Made by a program: the position numbers and the translations under genes
Shown here: positions 17,689-26,331 of the stretch, piece by piece
How positions within the stretch are numbered: the stretch's first letter is position 1
Layout: each line of letters begins with the position of its first letter
Assembly: GCF_011764425.1 (NCBI RefSeq)
Contig: NZ_BLPF01000001.1
Span: 310,001 to 374,000, forward strand
DNA from: Phytohabitans houttuyneae
GTDB lineage: Bacteria; Actinomycetota; Actinomycetes; Mycobacteriales; Micromonosporaceae
Length of the DNA: 64,000 nucleotides
Direction of reading: 5' to 3'
Notes under the pieces: model-generated
Database searches by the model: none
What the model was told of the DNA's origin: nothing
What the model saw: only the letters and a program-made list of their open reading frames with translations

Positions 17689-17923
17689 CTCTACGGGGCC
17701 TCCGTTGACACCGATCAGGGAACCGGTGTGATCTCCAGACCGTTGATCACTCCCTGCGGTCACCCAGATCGCCCCCGGGCGGCCAACCCCGGCGGATCTG
17801 TCAGCTTCTCGGCATCGGCATCGGCAACGGCGACCACCCCGCTCGGTTGTGAACGGATTCGCCCATCACCGCGGGGCCACGGACCCGGCCACCAACGCGG
17901 GCAGCGGAAAGCCGACGCGCACC

Positions 17924-18328
17924 CTACGACGTCTCGACGACGCGCTTGAAGGCGGCCAGCTGGCCACCGTCCGCGCGCCGGATCGCCGCGCGCAGCAGGG
18001 CGCCGAAGGGGCGCCACACCCCGCCCGCCCGGCAGTCGGCGGCCAGCGTCACCCGCGTGCGGTCGCCGTCCGGCTCGCACGTGTACGTGTACGCCGCCGT
18101 CACCCCGCCCTGCGCCGAGTGCACCACCACCGTCCGGCCGGGCTCGACCACCTCGACCCGCCCGGACCGTTCCCTCCCCCGCGCCCGGAACGTCAGCCGC
18201 GCCCCGTCCACCCGCACGCTCTCCACACCCGGCATCCAGGCGGGCGCGGTGGGCCAGTCGGTCAGCCTGGCCCACACCTCGGGCGCGGGTCGTTCGACGG
18301 TGGCGGTCGCGGTGAAGGCTGTGGTCAC
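17924..18328 (-). CDS. SRPBCC-family protein
   Basis: 134-aa START/Bet v1-like hydrophobic-pocket protein. TATVERPAPEVWARLTDW is the usual first strand and helix; RLTFRARGRERSG and YTYTCEPDGDRTRVTL are central strands; the long last helix is GALLRAAIRRADGGQLAAFK. Such proteins bind or modify small lipophilic ligands (polyketide cyclase-like) or act as chaperone-like modules. The GTG at 18328 overlaps the AraC gene stop (GTGA), so it is cotranslated with that regulator and probably belongs to its regulon. Confidence 0.8.
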   Translation of the reverse strand: MTTAFTATATVERPAPEVWARLTDWPTAPAWMPGVESVRVDGARLTFRARGRERSGRVEVVEPGRTVVVHSAQGGVTAAYTYTCEPDGDRTRVTLAADCRAGGVWRPFGALLRAAIRRADGGQLAAFKRVVETS

Positions 18329-19203
18329 AACCGCGAGCGTGCCCGCACGGACCGGCCCGCGTCTTGGACGGATTTCACATCGACGTCCACCTCTGGCACG
18401 AAGCCCGGCTCGACGACCTCCGGCGTGAACGCCGCGCGCTGAGCGGCCACGTACCGCGAAGGCGTCACCCCGGTGTGCCGGCGAAAGTCGCGGATGAAGT
18501 GGCTCTGGTCGAACCACCCGTGCGCCGCCGCCAGCCCCGTCCAGTCGACCGGACCGTAGACGTCGAGCGCCGCGAGCAGGGCGCGCAGCCGCAGGATCCG
18601 GGACAGCACGCGGGGCGACAGCCCGACCACCGCGGTGAACTCGCGGTCCAGATGGCCGTGCGACACCCCGAGCTCCGCGGCCAGGCCGACGATCGGCCGC
18701 ATCGGGTCCGCCTCGAGAGCGGCGACCGCGGTGGCACAGCGCCGCACCGCCGGTCCGGGCTCGCCCGGGTTCATCAGGCTCTGGTACGCGTCCAACGCCT
18801 CCTCCGCGCCCTGACCGCGCGACAGCGCCCGGCGCAGGTCGGCGGCGGCCGGCCACGCGGACCGCAGGTCGACCACCCGGCCGCGTACCGGCGCCGGTGC
18901 CACGCCGAGGAGTGGGAGGCAGCCGACCGGCGTGGTCACCACCCCGACGCAGTGGGTCTCGCCGAGCGGCTCGTTCACCACCGGCCGGTCGTGCGGCCCG
19001 AGCAGGAAGCCCTCACGCGCCACCAACGCCGGACCGTCGCCCGCCACCAGCCGGATCGGGTCGCCGAGCACCACGACCGCGACGGTGGAGCCGGTGGGCG
19101 CGATCCGCTCGCGCGGGTAGTCGATCCGGCCGCGGGCGAACCAGATCGACTCCACCCACCGCGCCAGCTCGGGCGGCCGCCGCGTCACGTACGTGAACTC
19201 CAC
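18325..19203 (-). CDS. AraC-family transcriptional regulator (DUF6597-like sensor)
   Basis: 292 aa. The N-terminal sensor opens VEFTYVTRRPPELARWVESIW and includes RERIAPTGSTVAVVVLGDP, as in the DUF6597/AraC group. The C-terminal double HTH has LAAELGVSHGHLDREFTAVVG and LAAAHGWFDQSHFIRDFRRH, ending TGVTPSRYVAAQ. GTG at 19203 sits behind a GGGCGG stretch. It overlaps the SRPBCC gene and lies 22 bases after the SnoaL-like gene. Effector unknown. Confidence 0.85.
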   Translation of the reverse strand: MEFTYVTRRPPELARWVESIWFARGRIDYPRERIAPTGSTVAVVVLGDPIRLVAGDGPALVAREGFLLGPHDRPVVNEPLGETHCVGVVTTPVGCLPLLGVAPAPVRGRVVDLRSAWPAAADLRRALSRGQGAEEALDAYQSLMNPGEPGPAVRRCATAVAALEADPMRPIVGLAAELGVSHGHLDREFTAVVGLSPRVLSRILRLRALLAALDVYGPVDWTGLAAAHGWFDQSHFIRDFRRHTGVTPSRYVAAQRAAFTPEVVEPGFVPEVDVDVKSVQDAGRSVRARSRL

Positions 19204-19225
19204 CCGCCCATACCACCACGCGCGG

Positions 19226-19783
19226 CTACTCCGGCGGCACGTACGTCCAGGCGAGCTCGTTGCCCCGCGCGTGCGCCACGCTCGCCAGCCCGATCGCGGT
19301 GCACCGCCAGCCGCCGCGGGTGCGCACCAGGCGGTGCGTGTAGTGGCCCCACACCTCCCACAGGGCGTCGCCCAGCGGCCGGGCGAGGCGGTTGAACGCG
19401 TATCCCTTGGAGCGCACGCTCGCCCGGTCACCGTCCACTGTGATCGCGTGGTTGGTGCGCATGTGGAAGCTGGCCTTCTCCGCGTACAGGTTGCGCTCCC
19501 ACCCACCGACCAACTCGTCGGCGGGTATGCGCGCGGCCGGCCCGCCGCCGAGCGCGGCGAAGTCCACGTCCACCCGGTCCGTGAAGTAGGCGCGGCACCG
19601 CGCCCAGTCTTTGGCGTCCACGGCGTCGTCGATGCCGTCCAGCACCGACCGGATCGCCTCCAGGTCGCCCGGCGCCGGGCCCGGTGCCGCGGCCGACGCG
19701 GACGAGGGCGCGGCCACCGCCACACCCGCCACGCCGATCGCGCCGGCCACCAGGGCCCGCCGGGGCAGTTCGCTGTTCTCCAC
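19226..19783 (-). CDS. Exported SnoaL-like (NTF2-fold) protein with Tat-type signal
   Basis: 185 aa. The N-terminus SELPRRALVAGAIGVAG has an RR just before a hydrophobic stretch and ends near ASAAAPGPAP, like a Tat or lipid-free Sec signal. The rest is a SnoaL_4/NTF2 fold: DAKDWARCRAYFTDRVDVDF, NHAITVDGDRASVRSKGYAF and a final GGWRCTAIGLASV. SnoaL folds catalyse cyclisations or isomerisations or just bind ligands; the reaction is not known. I chose GTG 19783 over TTG 19795 because GGGAGG lies right before it. Confidence 0.75.
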   Translation of the reverse strand: MENSELPRRALVAGAIGVAGVAVAAPSSASAAAPGPAPGDLEAIRSVLDGIDDAVDAKDWARCRAYFTDRVDVDFAALGGGPAARIPADELVGGWERNLYAEKASFHMRTNHAITVDGDRASVRSKGYAFNRLARPLGDALWEVWGHYTHRLVRTRGGWRCTAIGLASVAHARGNELAWTYVPPE

Positions 19784-19795
19784 CAGTCCTCCCAA

Positions 19796-20007
19796 TCAGG
19801 CGTACTGCAGGTCCGCGACCGAGATCAGGCCGGCGGCGTACGTGAACCGGTAGCGTGCCTCCCAGCCGCCGGAGCCGCCGGGTGCCCACCGCACGAGCAG
19901 GTCCTGGCCGCCCTCCATCGGCGTCACCTCGACGACCTCCAGCCGGCCGCCGACCACCTCGGCAGCCGCCCACGCGCGGATCGCGTCCCGGCCCTCGATG
20001 AGCCAGC
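19796..20007 (-). pseudogene. C-terminal remnant of a second NTF2/SnoaL-like gene
   Basis: An open frame reading LIEGRDAIRAWAAAEVVGG, then VTPMEGGQDLLVRWAPGG and a last strand RYRFTYAAGLISVADLQY, ending at a TGA (19796-19798). It matches the second half of NTF2-like proteins, but no start codon or first half exists: upstream it runs into the AraC gene in another frame. Length about 70 codons. Probably the tail of a gene truncated when the AraC gene was joined here. Confidence 0.5.
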
Positions 20008-20829
20008 CTAGGCCGGCGCCGGCTCCGCATCTTTGTACGTTCTTGCTGACCTTCCATACCCTCCCGGCGGCACGCCCACCACCCGCGTGAAGTGGCGCGC
20101 GAAGTGGCTCGGGTCGTAGAAGCCCGTCGCGTACGCCACCTGCGTCGCGCTCCGCCCGGCCAGCAGCAGGCGCCGCGCGAGCCCGATGCGGGCCTGGATC
20201 TGATAGGCGTGCGGCGGCAGCCCGAACTCGCTCGCGAACGTGCGCGCCAAGTGGTACGGGCTCAGGCTCGCGACCCGGGCGAGCTCGGCGAGCGAGACGT
20301 TGGCCGTGAGGTTGTCCATCAGGTAGTCGCGCGCTCGACGCGCCTCCCGGCGGGCCGGCGCGGGCTCGCTCCCCGGCCCGTCCAGCAGCGCCGCGAGGGC
20401 CGCCTGCGCCAGGCAGTCCCGGGTGAGCCGCGACTCAGGTTCCTGGTACGCGCGGTGCAGCGTCAGGAAACGGTCGAACAGGTCGCCGGCCGGGAGGAGC
20501 AGGTCTGCGCTGGCCGGCCGTCCGGCGGCGCCGGCCACGGCGTCCACCGCGGCCGGGTCCAGGTAGAACACGCGGTAGCGGCCGCCGGCCGGGCGGTCGT
20601 CGGGGTCGCGGGTCTCGTGCACCTCCTGCGGCGCGACCACCGTGAGGCTGCGCGGCGCGATCGTGTGCCAGGCGCGGCGGTACCACACCCGACCGGGCAG
20701 CTCCAGGTTGAGGCAGACCTGGTACTCCTCGTGCGCGTGCCGCGGGTACGCCACCGCCGGGCCGGGCCCGTACCGGTAGCGCTCCAGCACCACACCGTCG
20801 ACACTCCACGCCTCGATCCTCACTCCCAT
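20008..20829 (-). CDS. AraC-family transcriptional regulator with cupin sensor
   Basis: 273 aa. N-terminal AraC-type cupin: PRHAHEEYQVCLNLELPG, then PRSLTVVAPQEVHE. The C-terminal HTH pair is NVSLAELARVASLSPYHLAR and ATQVAYATGFYDPSHFARHF, ending TRVVGVPPGGY. I start at ATG 20829 (MGVRIEAW); 35 further upstream codons are open but not family-like. It faces the MMPL operon across 115 bases and leads the operon that includes the SnoaL and second AraC genes. Which side it controls is not clear. Confidence 0.85.
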   Translation of the reverse strand: MGVRIEAWSVDGVVLERYRYGPGPAVAYPRHAHEEYQVCLNLELPGRVWYRRAWHTIAPRSLTVVAPQEVHETRDPDDRPAGGRYRVFYLDPAAVDAVAGAAGRPASADLLLPAGDLFDRFLTLHRAYQEPESRLTRDCLAQAALAALLDGPGSEPAPARREARRARDYLMDNLTANVSLAELARVASLSPYHLARTFASEFGLPPHAYQIQARIGLARRLLLAGRSATQVAYATGFYDPSHFARHFTRVVGVPPGGYGRSARTYKDAEPAPA

Positions 20830-20944
20830 CCACTCCCACCCTGCCGAAACGCGGTGAAAGGCCGGCGAAAGGTGGTGCTGGCACCACCCCGAAGAGGCGA
20901 GCGCGCTCCATCGATGGCGACCCACCCGATCCATAGCGTCGACG

Positions 20945-23089
20945 GTGACGACTTCGACAAGGGGCAGCGACGTGTTCGAGAGATGGGGTACGGCCGTGGT
21001 CCGGCACCCGGTGCGGGTGATCCTGGCCTGGCTCGTGGTGGTGATGGGGTTGGGCGGGGTCGGCTACCTGGTGCTGGGACCGGAGGGCGCGGCGGCGGTC
21101 GCGGGGCAGAACGAGACCGACTTCCTGCCGGACAAGTACGAGTCGGTGAAGGCGGCCAGGTTTGCCGAGAAGGCGTTTCCCAGCGTGGACGGGGACGGTG
21201 CGACCGCGGTCCTCGTACTGTCCCGTGTGGACGGCGCCCCGCTCGCCCCGGCCGACCAGGCAAAGGGGCGCGAGGTGGTGGAAGGCCTCGGCGGCGCGGG
21301 CGTGCGCGGCGTGGACGGGCCGTCGCTGTCGCCCAACGGGAAGGTGATGCTGGCGCAGGTGACGTTCACTGAGAAGCTGGGGCACACGAGCCTCTCCGGC
21401 ACGGTCACCCGGCTGCGCGCCGACACGGAGGACCGCGTCGCCGGTACCCCGCTGCGCTCCGGATACACCGGTGAGGCGGCCGTCGCCAAGGACAGCGAGC
21501 GGCTGGACATCCTCGTCAGCGTCGGCATGGTCGTCATGATCATGGTGCTGCTGATCGTCATCTTCCGCAGCCCGTGGGTGGCGCTGCTCAACCTGCTCAT
21601 CATCGCGATGGTCGGGCAGGGTGTCGTGGCGGTCATCGCGATCGCGGCGAAGGCGGCCGGCACCACATTGGACGGTTCGGTGACCGGGCTGCTCCCGGTG
21701 GTGCTCTTCGGCGTGGGCACCGACTACGTGGTGTTCCTGCTGTACCGGTACCGCGAGCGGCTGCGCCTCGGCGAGGACCGGCGCACCGCGATGGTCGCCG
21801 CGCTCGCCCGGGTCGGTTCGGCGATCGGCGTCTCCGCGCTCGCCGTGGCCGTGTCGTTCGGCGCGCTGCTGCTGTCCGGCTTCGGCTCGTTCCAGATTCT
21901 GGGGCCGGCGCTCGCGTTCGCGGTGCTCGTGATGGTGCTGGCGGGCCTCACGCTGATACCGGCGGTGTTCTCGCTGCTCGGTCACCGGGCGTTCTGGCCC
22001 TCGAAGGCGTGGCGCTCCGAACCCAAGGCGGGGCTCGCCGCCCGTACCGGAAACCTCGTGGCCAGGCGCCCGACGGCGGTGGCCCTTGCCGCGGTGGCCA
22101 TCCTGGCGGCGCTCGGAGCCGCCGCCCTGGCACACAAGCCCAGCTACGACATCGAGGCCATGCCTTCCGGCACGGAGTCGGCGCGGACGATGGACCGCCT
22201 CGAAGCCGGCTTCCCGGCCGGGACGCTGAGCCCCACCACGGTGTTCCTCTCCGGTCCCGGAGTGAGCGAACAGTCAGCGACCGCCTACGCCGGGCGCCTC
22301 TCCGCGCTGTCCATTGTGGGCGACCTCGGCGCCGTGCAGGTCGCCGGCGACGCGGCGCGGATCGACCTGCTGCTCGCCGCCGACCCGCTGAGCGAAAAGG
22401 CGCTCGACGCGATGGTGAACGAGCTGCGCCCGGCCGCGCACTCCGCCGCGCCGCCCGGCACGACGGTGTACGTGGGCGGCGAGACCTCGGCCTTCGCCGA
22501 CATCCGCGACGTGGTCGAGGTGGACCTGCGGGTGATCCTGCCCGCCGCGGGCCTGCTAATCGGGCTTGTGCTGCTGCTGATGCTGCGCGGGGTGCTCGCG
22601 CCGCTGTACCTGCTCGGCGCGGTGGTCGGCGGCTTCGTCGCCACGCTCGGCGCGGCGGTGCTGGTCTTCCAGGGCGCGGTGGGGCGGCCAGGGCTGACGT
22701 TCACGCTGCCGCTGATCGTGTACATGTTCGTCGCGTCGATCGGCACCGACTACAACATCCTCATGATCGCCCGGATCCGGGAGGAGCTGCGCGGCGGCGC
22801 CTCGCGGCGCGAGGCCGTGCGGGTGGCGCTGCGCCAGGCCGGTCCGCCCGTGGCCGCGGCCGGCGTGATCCTGGCGGCCTCGTTCGGCGCGCTGACCATC
22901 TCGGCGACGCTCGCGGAGGTCGGGTTCGCGGTGGCGGTGGGGGTGCTGCTGTCCACGTTCGTGCTGTCGTGGCTGCTCGTGCCGGCCCTGACCGCGCTGG
23001 TCGGGCGGGCCGCGTTCTGGCCGGCGCGCACCTCGGCGCCAAGGGTGGTCCGGGCGCCGGAGCCGGTCTCGGTGAGAATGGGCGGATGA
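20945..23089 (+). CDS. MMPL-family RND-type lipid/drug transporter
   Basis: 714-aa membrane transporter of the MMPL family, which exports lipids, siderophores or drugs. It has two repeats, each with one helix, a periplasmic domain and a five-helix bundle. GVGTDYVVFLLYRYRERL and SIGTDYNILMIARIREEL are the paired GxxxDY motifs on helices 4 and 10 that relay protons. The periplasmic parts start QNETDFLPDKYESVKAAR and KPSYDIEAMPSGTESART. Length is typical for Streptomyces-type MMPLs. GTG at 20945 (or 20972). Its stop overlaps the sensor-kinase start, so transporter, kinase and regulator form one operon. Confidence 0.88.
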   Translation: MTTSTRGSDVFERWGTAVVRHPVRVILAWLVVVMGLGGVGYLVLGPEGAAAVAGQNETDFLPDKYESVKAARFAEKAFPSVDGDGATAVLVLSRVDGAPLAPADQAKGREVVEGLGGAGVRGVDGPSLSPNGKVMLAQVTFTEKLGHTSLSGTVTRLRADTEDRVAGTPLRSGYTGEAAVAKDSERLDILVSVGMVVMIMVLLIVIFRSPWVALLNLLIIAMVGQGVVAVIAIAAKAAGTTLDGSVTGLLPVVLFGVGTDYVVFLLYRYRERLRLGEDRRTAMVAALARVGSAIGVSALAVAVSFGALLLSGFGSFQILGPALAFAVLVMVLAGLTLIPAVFSLLGHRAFWPSKAWRSEPKAGLAARTGNLVARRPTAVALAAVAILAALGAAALAHKPSYDIEAMPSGTESARTMDRLEAGFPAGTLSPTTVFLSGPGVSEQSATAYAGRLSALSIVGDLGAVQVAGDAARIDLLLAADPLSEKALDAMVNELRPAAHSAAPPGTTVYVGGETSAFADIRDVVEVDLRVILPAAGLLIGLVLLLMLRGVLAPLYLLGAVVGGFVATLGAAVLVFQGAVGRPGLTFTLPLIVYMFVASIGTDYNILMIARIREELRGGASRREAVRVALRQAGPPVAAAGVILAASFGALTISATLAEVGFAVAVGVLLSTFVLSWLLVPALTALVGRAAFWPARTSAPRVVRAPEPVSVRMGG

Positions 23090-24285
23090 TGAGGCGGGCG
23101 CTTCCGGACCTGCGGCACATGCTGGTGAGCACCGGTGTGGGGCTGGCCGCGCTCGGGCTGCTGATGCTCACCCTCTTCGCCCTGATCCTGTGCGTCGTGC
23201 CGCCGGTGGGCGGGCCCGCGCTGGCCAACACGGCCGGGCTGGCCCGCCGCCTGGCGGATTGGCAGCGGCGGCGGATGCGGCCGGCGATCCTCTCGCCGTA
23301 CACCGCCGCGCCGGGCCGCATCCGCGACATCCTGCCCGACCCCACGTTCTGGCGCGACACGGCGTGGCTGCTCGCCGGCGGCGCGTGCGCGTTTCCCGCG
23401 ATGCTCGTGTGGGGGCTCTGGCCCTCGGGCGTGCAGGGCCTCGTCACGCCGATCCTCTACCGGCTGCTCCCGGCCAGCGCCGACCTGACGTTCCAGGCGC
23501 TGCCGATCACCACCGCCACCCGGTCGTACATCGCGGTCGGCATGGGCGCGGTCATCCTGGTGGCGGCCTACTTCCTGCCCCGGTGGTACCGCCGCGGCGA
23601 GGCCCTGCTCTCCCGCTGGCTGCTCTCCCCCGGCGCCGCCGCCCGGCTCAGCGCGCGGGTCGAGCAGCTCGTCGAGACCCGCACCGCCGCCGTCGACGCC
23701 TCCGCCGCCGAGCTGCGCCGCATCGAACGCGACCTGCACGACGGCGCGCAGGCCCGGCTCGTCGCGCTCACGATGAACCTGGGGATGGCCGAGGACATGT
23801 TCGACACCGACCCGGCCGCGGCCAAGGCGATGCTCGCGGACGCGCGGGCCGGCGCGCACTCCGCGATCAGCGAGCTGCGCGACCTGGTGCGCGGCATCCA
23901 CCCGCCCATGCTCGCCGACCGTGGGCTGGCCGGCGCGGCCGGGGCACTCGCCGCCGCCAGCCCGGTGCCGGTCGAGCTGGAGGTGCGCCTTGAGCGGCGG
24001 CTCAGCGCACCGGTGGAGTCGGCCGCCTACTTCGTGCTCGCCGAGGCGCTCGCCAACGCCATCAAGCACGCCGGCGCCGCGCGCATCCGGATGTCCGTCG
24101 TGGACGAGGCCGTCCACATAAGACTTCGGGTACAGGACGACGGCCGCGGCGGCGCCGACCGCTCCCGCGGGACGGGGCTGCGGGGTATCGAGCGGAGGCT
24201 GGCGGCCTTCGACGGCTCGGTCACCGTGAGCAGCCCGCCCGGCGGCCCCACCGAGATCGAGGCGGTGCTCCCGTGCGGGTCGTGA
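23086..24285 (+). CDS. DesK/NarL-type sensor histidine kinase
   Basis: 399 aa. N-terminal membrane sensor with a first helix (about 15-40) and further helices at about 92-111 and 148-165. The cytoplasmic part has phospho-acceptor H218 in LRRIERDLHDGAQARL, DxxRGIHPPMLADRGL, the N-box EALANAIKHAGA and the G-boxes DDGRGGADRSRGTGLRG. ATG overlaps the MMPL stop by four bases and its 3' end overlaps the regulator start by 13 bases. Likely senses membrane state or the MMPL substrate. Confidence 0.9.
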   Translation: MMRRALPDLRHMLVSTGVGLAALGLLMLTLFALILCVVPPVGGPALANTAGLARRLADWQRRRMRPAILSPYTAAPGRIRDILPDPTFWRDTAWLLAGGACAFPAMLVWGLWPSGVQGLVTPILYRLLPASADLTFQALPITTATRSYIAVGMGAVILVAAYFLPRWYRRGEALLSRWLLSPGAAARLSARVEQLVETRTAAVDASAAELRRIERDLHDGAQARLVALTMNLGMAEDMFDTDPAAAKAMLADARAGAHSAISELRDLVRGIHPPMLADRGLAGAAGALAAASPVPVELEVRLERRLSAPVESAAYFVLAEALANAIKHAGAARIRMSVVDEAVHIRLRVQDDGRGGADRSRGTGLRGIERRLAAFDGSVTVSSPPGGPTEIEAVLPCGS

Positions 24286-24914
24286 TCGCGGAAGACCTGG
24301 TGCTGCTGCGCGACGGCATGGTGCGCATGCTGACCGCGTACGGCTTCGAGGTGGTCGCCGCCGTCGAGGACGGTGCCACGCTCGCCGACACGCTCGTCTC
24401 GCTCCGCCCGGACGTGGCGGTGGTCGACGTGCGCCTGCCGCCCACCTTTACCGACGAGGGCCTGCGCGCCGCGATCGCCGCCCGCCGCGAGGTGCCCGGC
24501 CTTCCGGTGCTGATCCTGTCGCAGTACGTCGAGCAGGTGTACGCCCGCGAGCTGCTCAGCGACCGCGCCGGCGGCGTCGGCTACCTGCTGAAGGACCGGG
24601 TCGGCGAGGTGCGCGCGTTCACCGACGCGGTGCGCCAGGTCGCCGCCGGCGGCACCGTGATGGACCCCGACGTGGTCGCCCAGCTCCTCGGCGGCGGCCG
24701 CTCGGCCCAGCTGGCAACGCTCACCCCGCGCGAGCGCGAGGTGCTGACGGTGATGGCCGAGGGCCGTTCGAACGCGGCGATCGCGTCCCGCCTGGTCATC
24801 ACCGAGAAGGCGGTCAGCAAGCACATCAACAGCATCCTGACCAAGCTCGACCTGCCACCCTCCGACGACGACCACCGCCGGGTGCTCGCCGTGCTCGCAT
24901 ACCTGGGCGGCTAG
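24273..24914 (+). CDS. NarL/LuxR-family response regulator
   Basis: 213 aa. Receiver with AED (6-8), phospho-acceptor D52 in VAVVDVRLP and Lys in YLLKDRV. The LuxR HTH follows: LTPREREVLTVMAEGRSNAAI, TEKAVSKHINSILTKLDL. It closely resembles the regulator at 12715-13386, so the two kinase-regulator pairs are paralogues. GTG start overlaps the kinase gene. Probably controls its own MMPL operon. Confidence 0.9.
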   Translation: MRVVIAEDLVLLRDGMVRMLTAYGFEVVAAVEDGATLADTLVSLRPDVAVVDVRLPPTFTDEGLRAAIAARREVPGLPVLILSQYVEQVYARELLSDRAGGVGYLLKDRVGEVRAFTDAVRQVAAGGTVMDPDVVAQLLGGGRSAQLATLTPREREVLTVMAEGRSNAAIASRLVITEKAVSKHINSILTKLDLPPSDDDHRRVLAVLAYLGG

Positions 24915-24936
24915 AGCGAACCCGTGATCCCTGGCG

Positions 24937-24998
24937 GTTGATCAGGGAGTTGGCGGGCGTGTCGGTCGGCGTTTCCACCCACGAGGTCCCTGATCAAC
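24937..24998. repeat. 62-bp palindromic dispersed repeat A, copy 1
   Basis: Ends in inverted arms GTTGATCAGGGA / TCCCTGATCAAC. The same 62 bases recur in opposite orientation at 41406-41467 with six differences. It lies between convergent genes (regulator and CMD-family gene) and may also work as a bidirectional terminator. Confidence 0.8.
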
Positions 24999-25032
24999 GA
25001 CGGTCGGGGCGGGCGCGGCGGGCGCGGCCGGG

Positions 25033-25575
25033 TCAGAGGCTGTAGCCGTGCTCCACGATGCGCTGGGCGCTCATCTCGTAGGCCGCGGGGTCGTCGGGCA
25101 CGACGGTGCCGAGGCCGTCGACGTAGCGGTTGAACATCGAGAACGCCGCCGCGATCAGCACCGTGTCGTGGATCTCGACGTCGGTCGCGCCCTCGGCTCG
25201 CGCCGCCGCCACCAGGTCGGTGGTGACGGCGCGGCCGTCGACGCGCACCGCGGCGGCGATGGCCAGCAGGGTGCGGAGCTTGGGCGAGATGTCGGCAGCG
25301 CCGGGGTCGACGCACACGTCGTGCACCAGCGGCAGGCCGCCGTCGAGCTGTGCGGCGGCGAACGCGGAGTGCGAGTCGCGGCAGAAGTTGCACTCGTTGC
25401 CGCTCGAGACATATGCCGCGATCAGCTCGCGCTCGCCGCGCGACAGGCTGTTGGGTGCGTGGAGCAGGGTGTCGGCGAGATCGAAGAGCGGCTTGCCCGT
25501 CTCCGGCCGATACCTGGCCAGTCCGATGATCCCAGGGAACTGCTTCTCGTCGATACCCAGATCGATATGCGCCAC
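25033..25575 (-). CDS. Carboxymuconolactone decarboxylase/AhpD-like peroxidase-related protein
   Basis: 180-aa all-helical protein of the CMD/AhpD family. NECNFCRDSHSAFA (about 60-73) holds the CxxC-x3-H redox motif of AhpD-type alkylhydroperoxidases. LIAAYVSSGNECNFC and AVTTDLVAAARAEGATDVEI are conserved helices, and FNRYVDGLGTVVP closes the fold. Function is probably peroxide or disulfide reduction. It is followed by AHSA1-PDZ and ArsR genes on the same strand; the 42-base gap suggests possible cotranscription. Confidence 0.85.
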   Translation of the reverse strand: MAHIDLGIDEKQFPGIIGLARYRPETGKPLFDLADTLLHAPNSLSRGERELIAAYVSSGNECNFCRDSHSAFAAAQLDGGLPLVHDVCVDPGAADISPKLRTLLAIAAAVRVDGRAVTTDLVAAARAEGATDVEIHDTVLIAAAFSMFNRYVDGLGTVVPDDPAAYEMSAQRIVEHGYSL

Positions 25576-25617
25576 GGCACCAGGCTACCGGCCCATCGAT
25601 CAACCGGCATCCACTCC

Positions 25618-26331
25618 TCAGCCCGTGGGAAACGCCGGGTCGAGCGCCGCGCGTCCGGTGTGGACGGCCCCGTCGCGGGCCCACGCGACCTCGACGTCCT
25701 CGCCGGCCTCGTGCTCGCGGGTGAACAGCCACAGGTCCGCGCGGCTGAAGATCGGCGCGTCGCCGAGGCGCACGACGATGTCGCCCGGCTCGATGCCGGC
25801 GCGGGCGGCGAACGAGTCCTCGCTGACCGTGCGGACCAGCGGGCCGGCCAGCACGTCGTCGGCTTCCATGCCCAGGTCGGCGCGGAACGTGAAGAAGCGG
25901 TCGAGCCGCACGCCGGTGCGCAGGTACAGGTCGAGGGCGGCGAGCGTCTGCACCCAGCCGAGGCCCACGCTGTCGATCTGGGCCTGCCAGTCGACGCCCT
26001 CGCCGAAGCCGGACTGCGTGATGGTCAGCCTCGTGCCCGCCTCGACCTCCTCGAACGTCACCGACACCTCGGTGGCGACCGGGAGGATGCCCGCGCCCTC
26101 GCGGTAGGTCAGCTTCTGCTCGGGCTCGACGTCGATGATGTCCCACACCATCTGCCCGTACTCGTCGGGTGCCCAGGCGATCTGGCCGCCCGGCTCCACG
26201 TCGGCCTTCTCGACCGTGCCGGTCAGCCACACCTCGATCAGCTTCGGGTCGGTGAAGGCCTGCCACGCCTTGTCCACCGGCACCGACAGCGTGAACGTCT
26301 TCTCGTATTTCGCGAACCGCTCCTCGCTCAT
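25618..26331 (-). CDS. AHSA1/SRPBCC domain fused to a C-terminal PDZ domain
   Basis: 237 aa. Residues 1-145 are an AHSA1-type SRPBCC fold: KTFTLSVPVDKAWQAFTDP, WLTGTVEKADVEPGGQI, LTYREGAG, VSVTFEEVEAGTRLTITQSG and GWVQTLAALDLYL. Residues about 160-232 read as a PDZ domain: LAGPLVRTVSEDSFAARAG, IEPGDIVVRLGDAPI, then a helix and VEVAWARDGAVHTGRAAL. AHSA1 domains are normally alone; PDZ domains here normally sit on proteases. Its ATG overlaps the ArsR stop (ATGA), so it is cotranslated with the regulator. ArsR-AHSA1 pairs are common, but the PDZ tail is unusual. Confidence 0.8.
   Translation of the reverse strand: MSEERFAKYEKTFTLSVPVDKAWQAFTDPKLIEVWLTGTVEKADVEPGGQIAWAPDEYGQMVWDIIDVEPEQKLTYREGAGILPVATEVSVTFEEVEAGTRLTITQSGFGEGVDWQAQIDSVGLGWVQTLAALDLYLRTGVRLDRFFTFRADLGMEADDVLAGPLVRTVSEDSFAARAGIEPGDIVVRLGDAPIFSRADLWLFTREHEAGEDVEVAWARDGAVHTGRAALDPAFPTG

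Larger units (their letters stand above)
17436..17923. other. 488-base convergent intergenic region built of repeats
   Basis: No coding sequence is visible. The region holds the filled copy of repeat C (17493-17615), a 24-bp-arm perfect palindrome (17637-17688), and a weaker pair GATCAGGGA ... TCCCTG (about 17713-17756) that recalls repeat A. It lies between the convergent TetR and SRPBCC genes. Confidence 0.7.

Noticed and set aside
17709-17757. Third copy of repeat A
   Set aside because: Only GATCAGGGA and TCCCTG are shared and the interior differs; too weak to call a copy.
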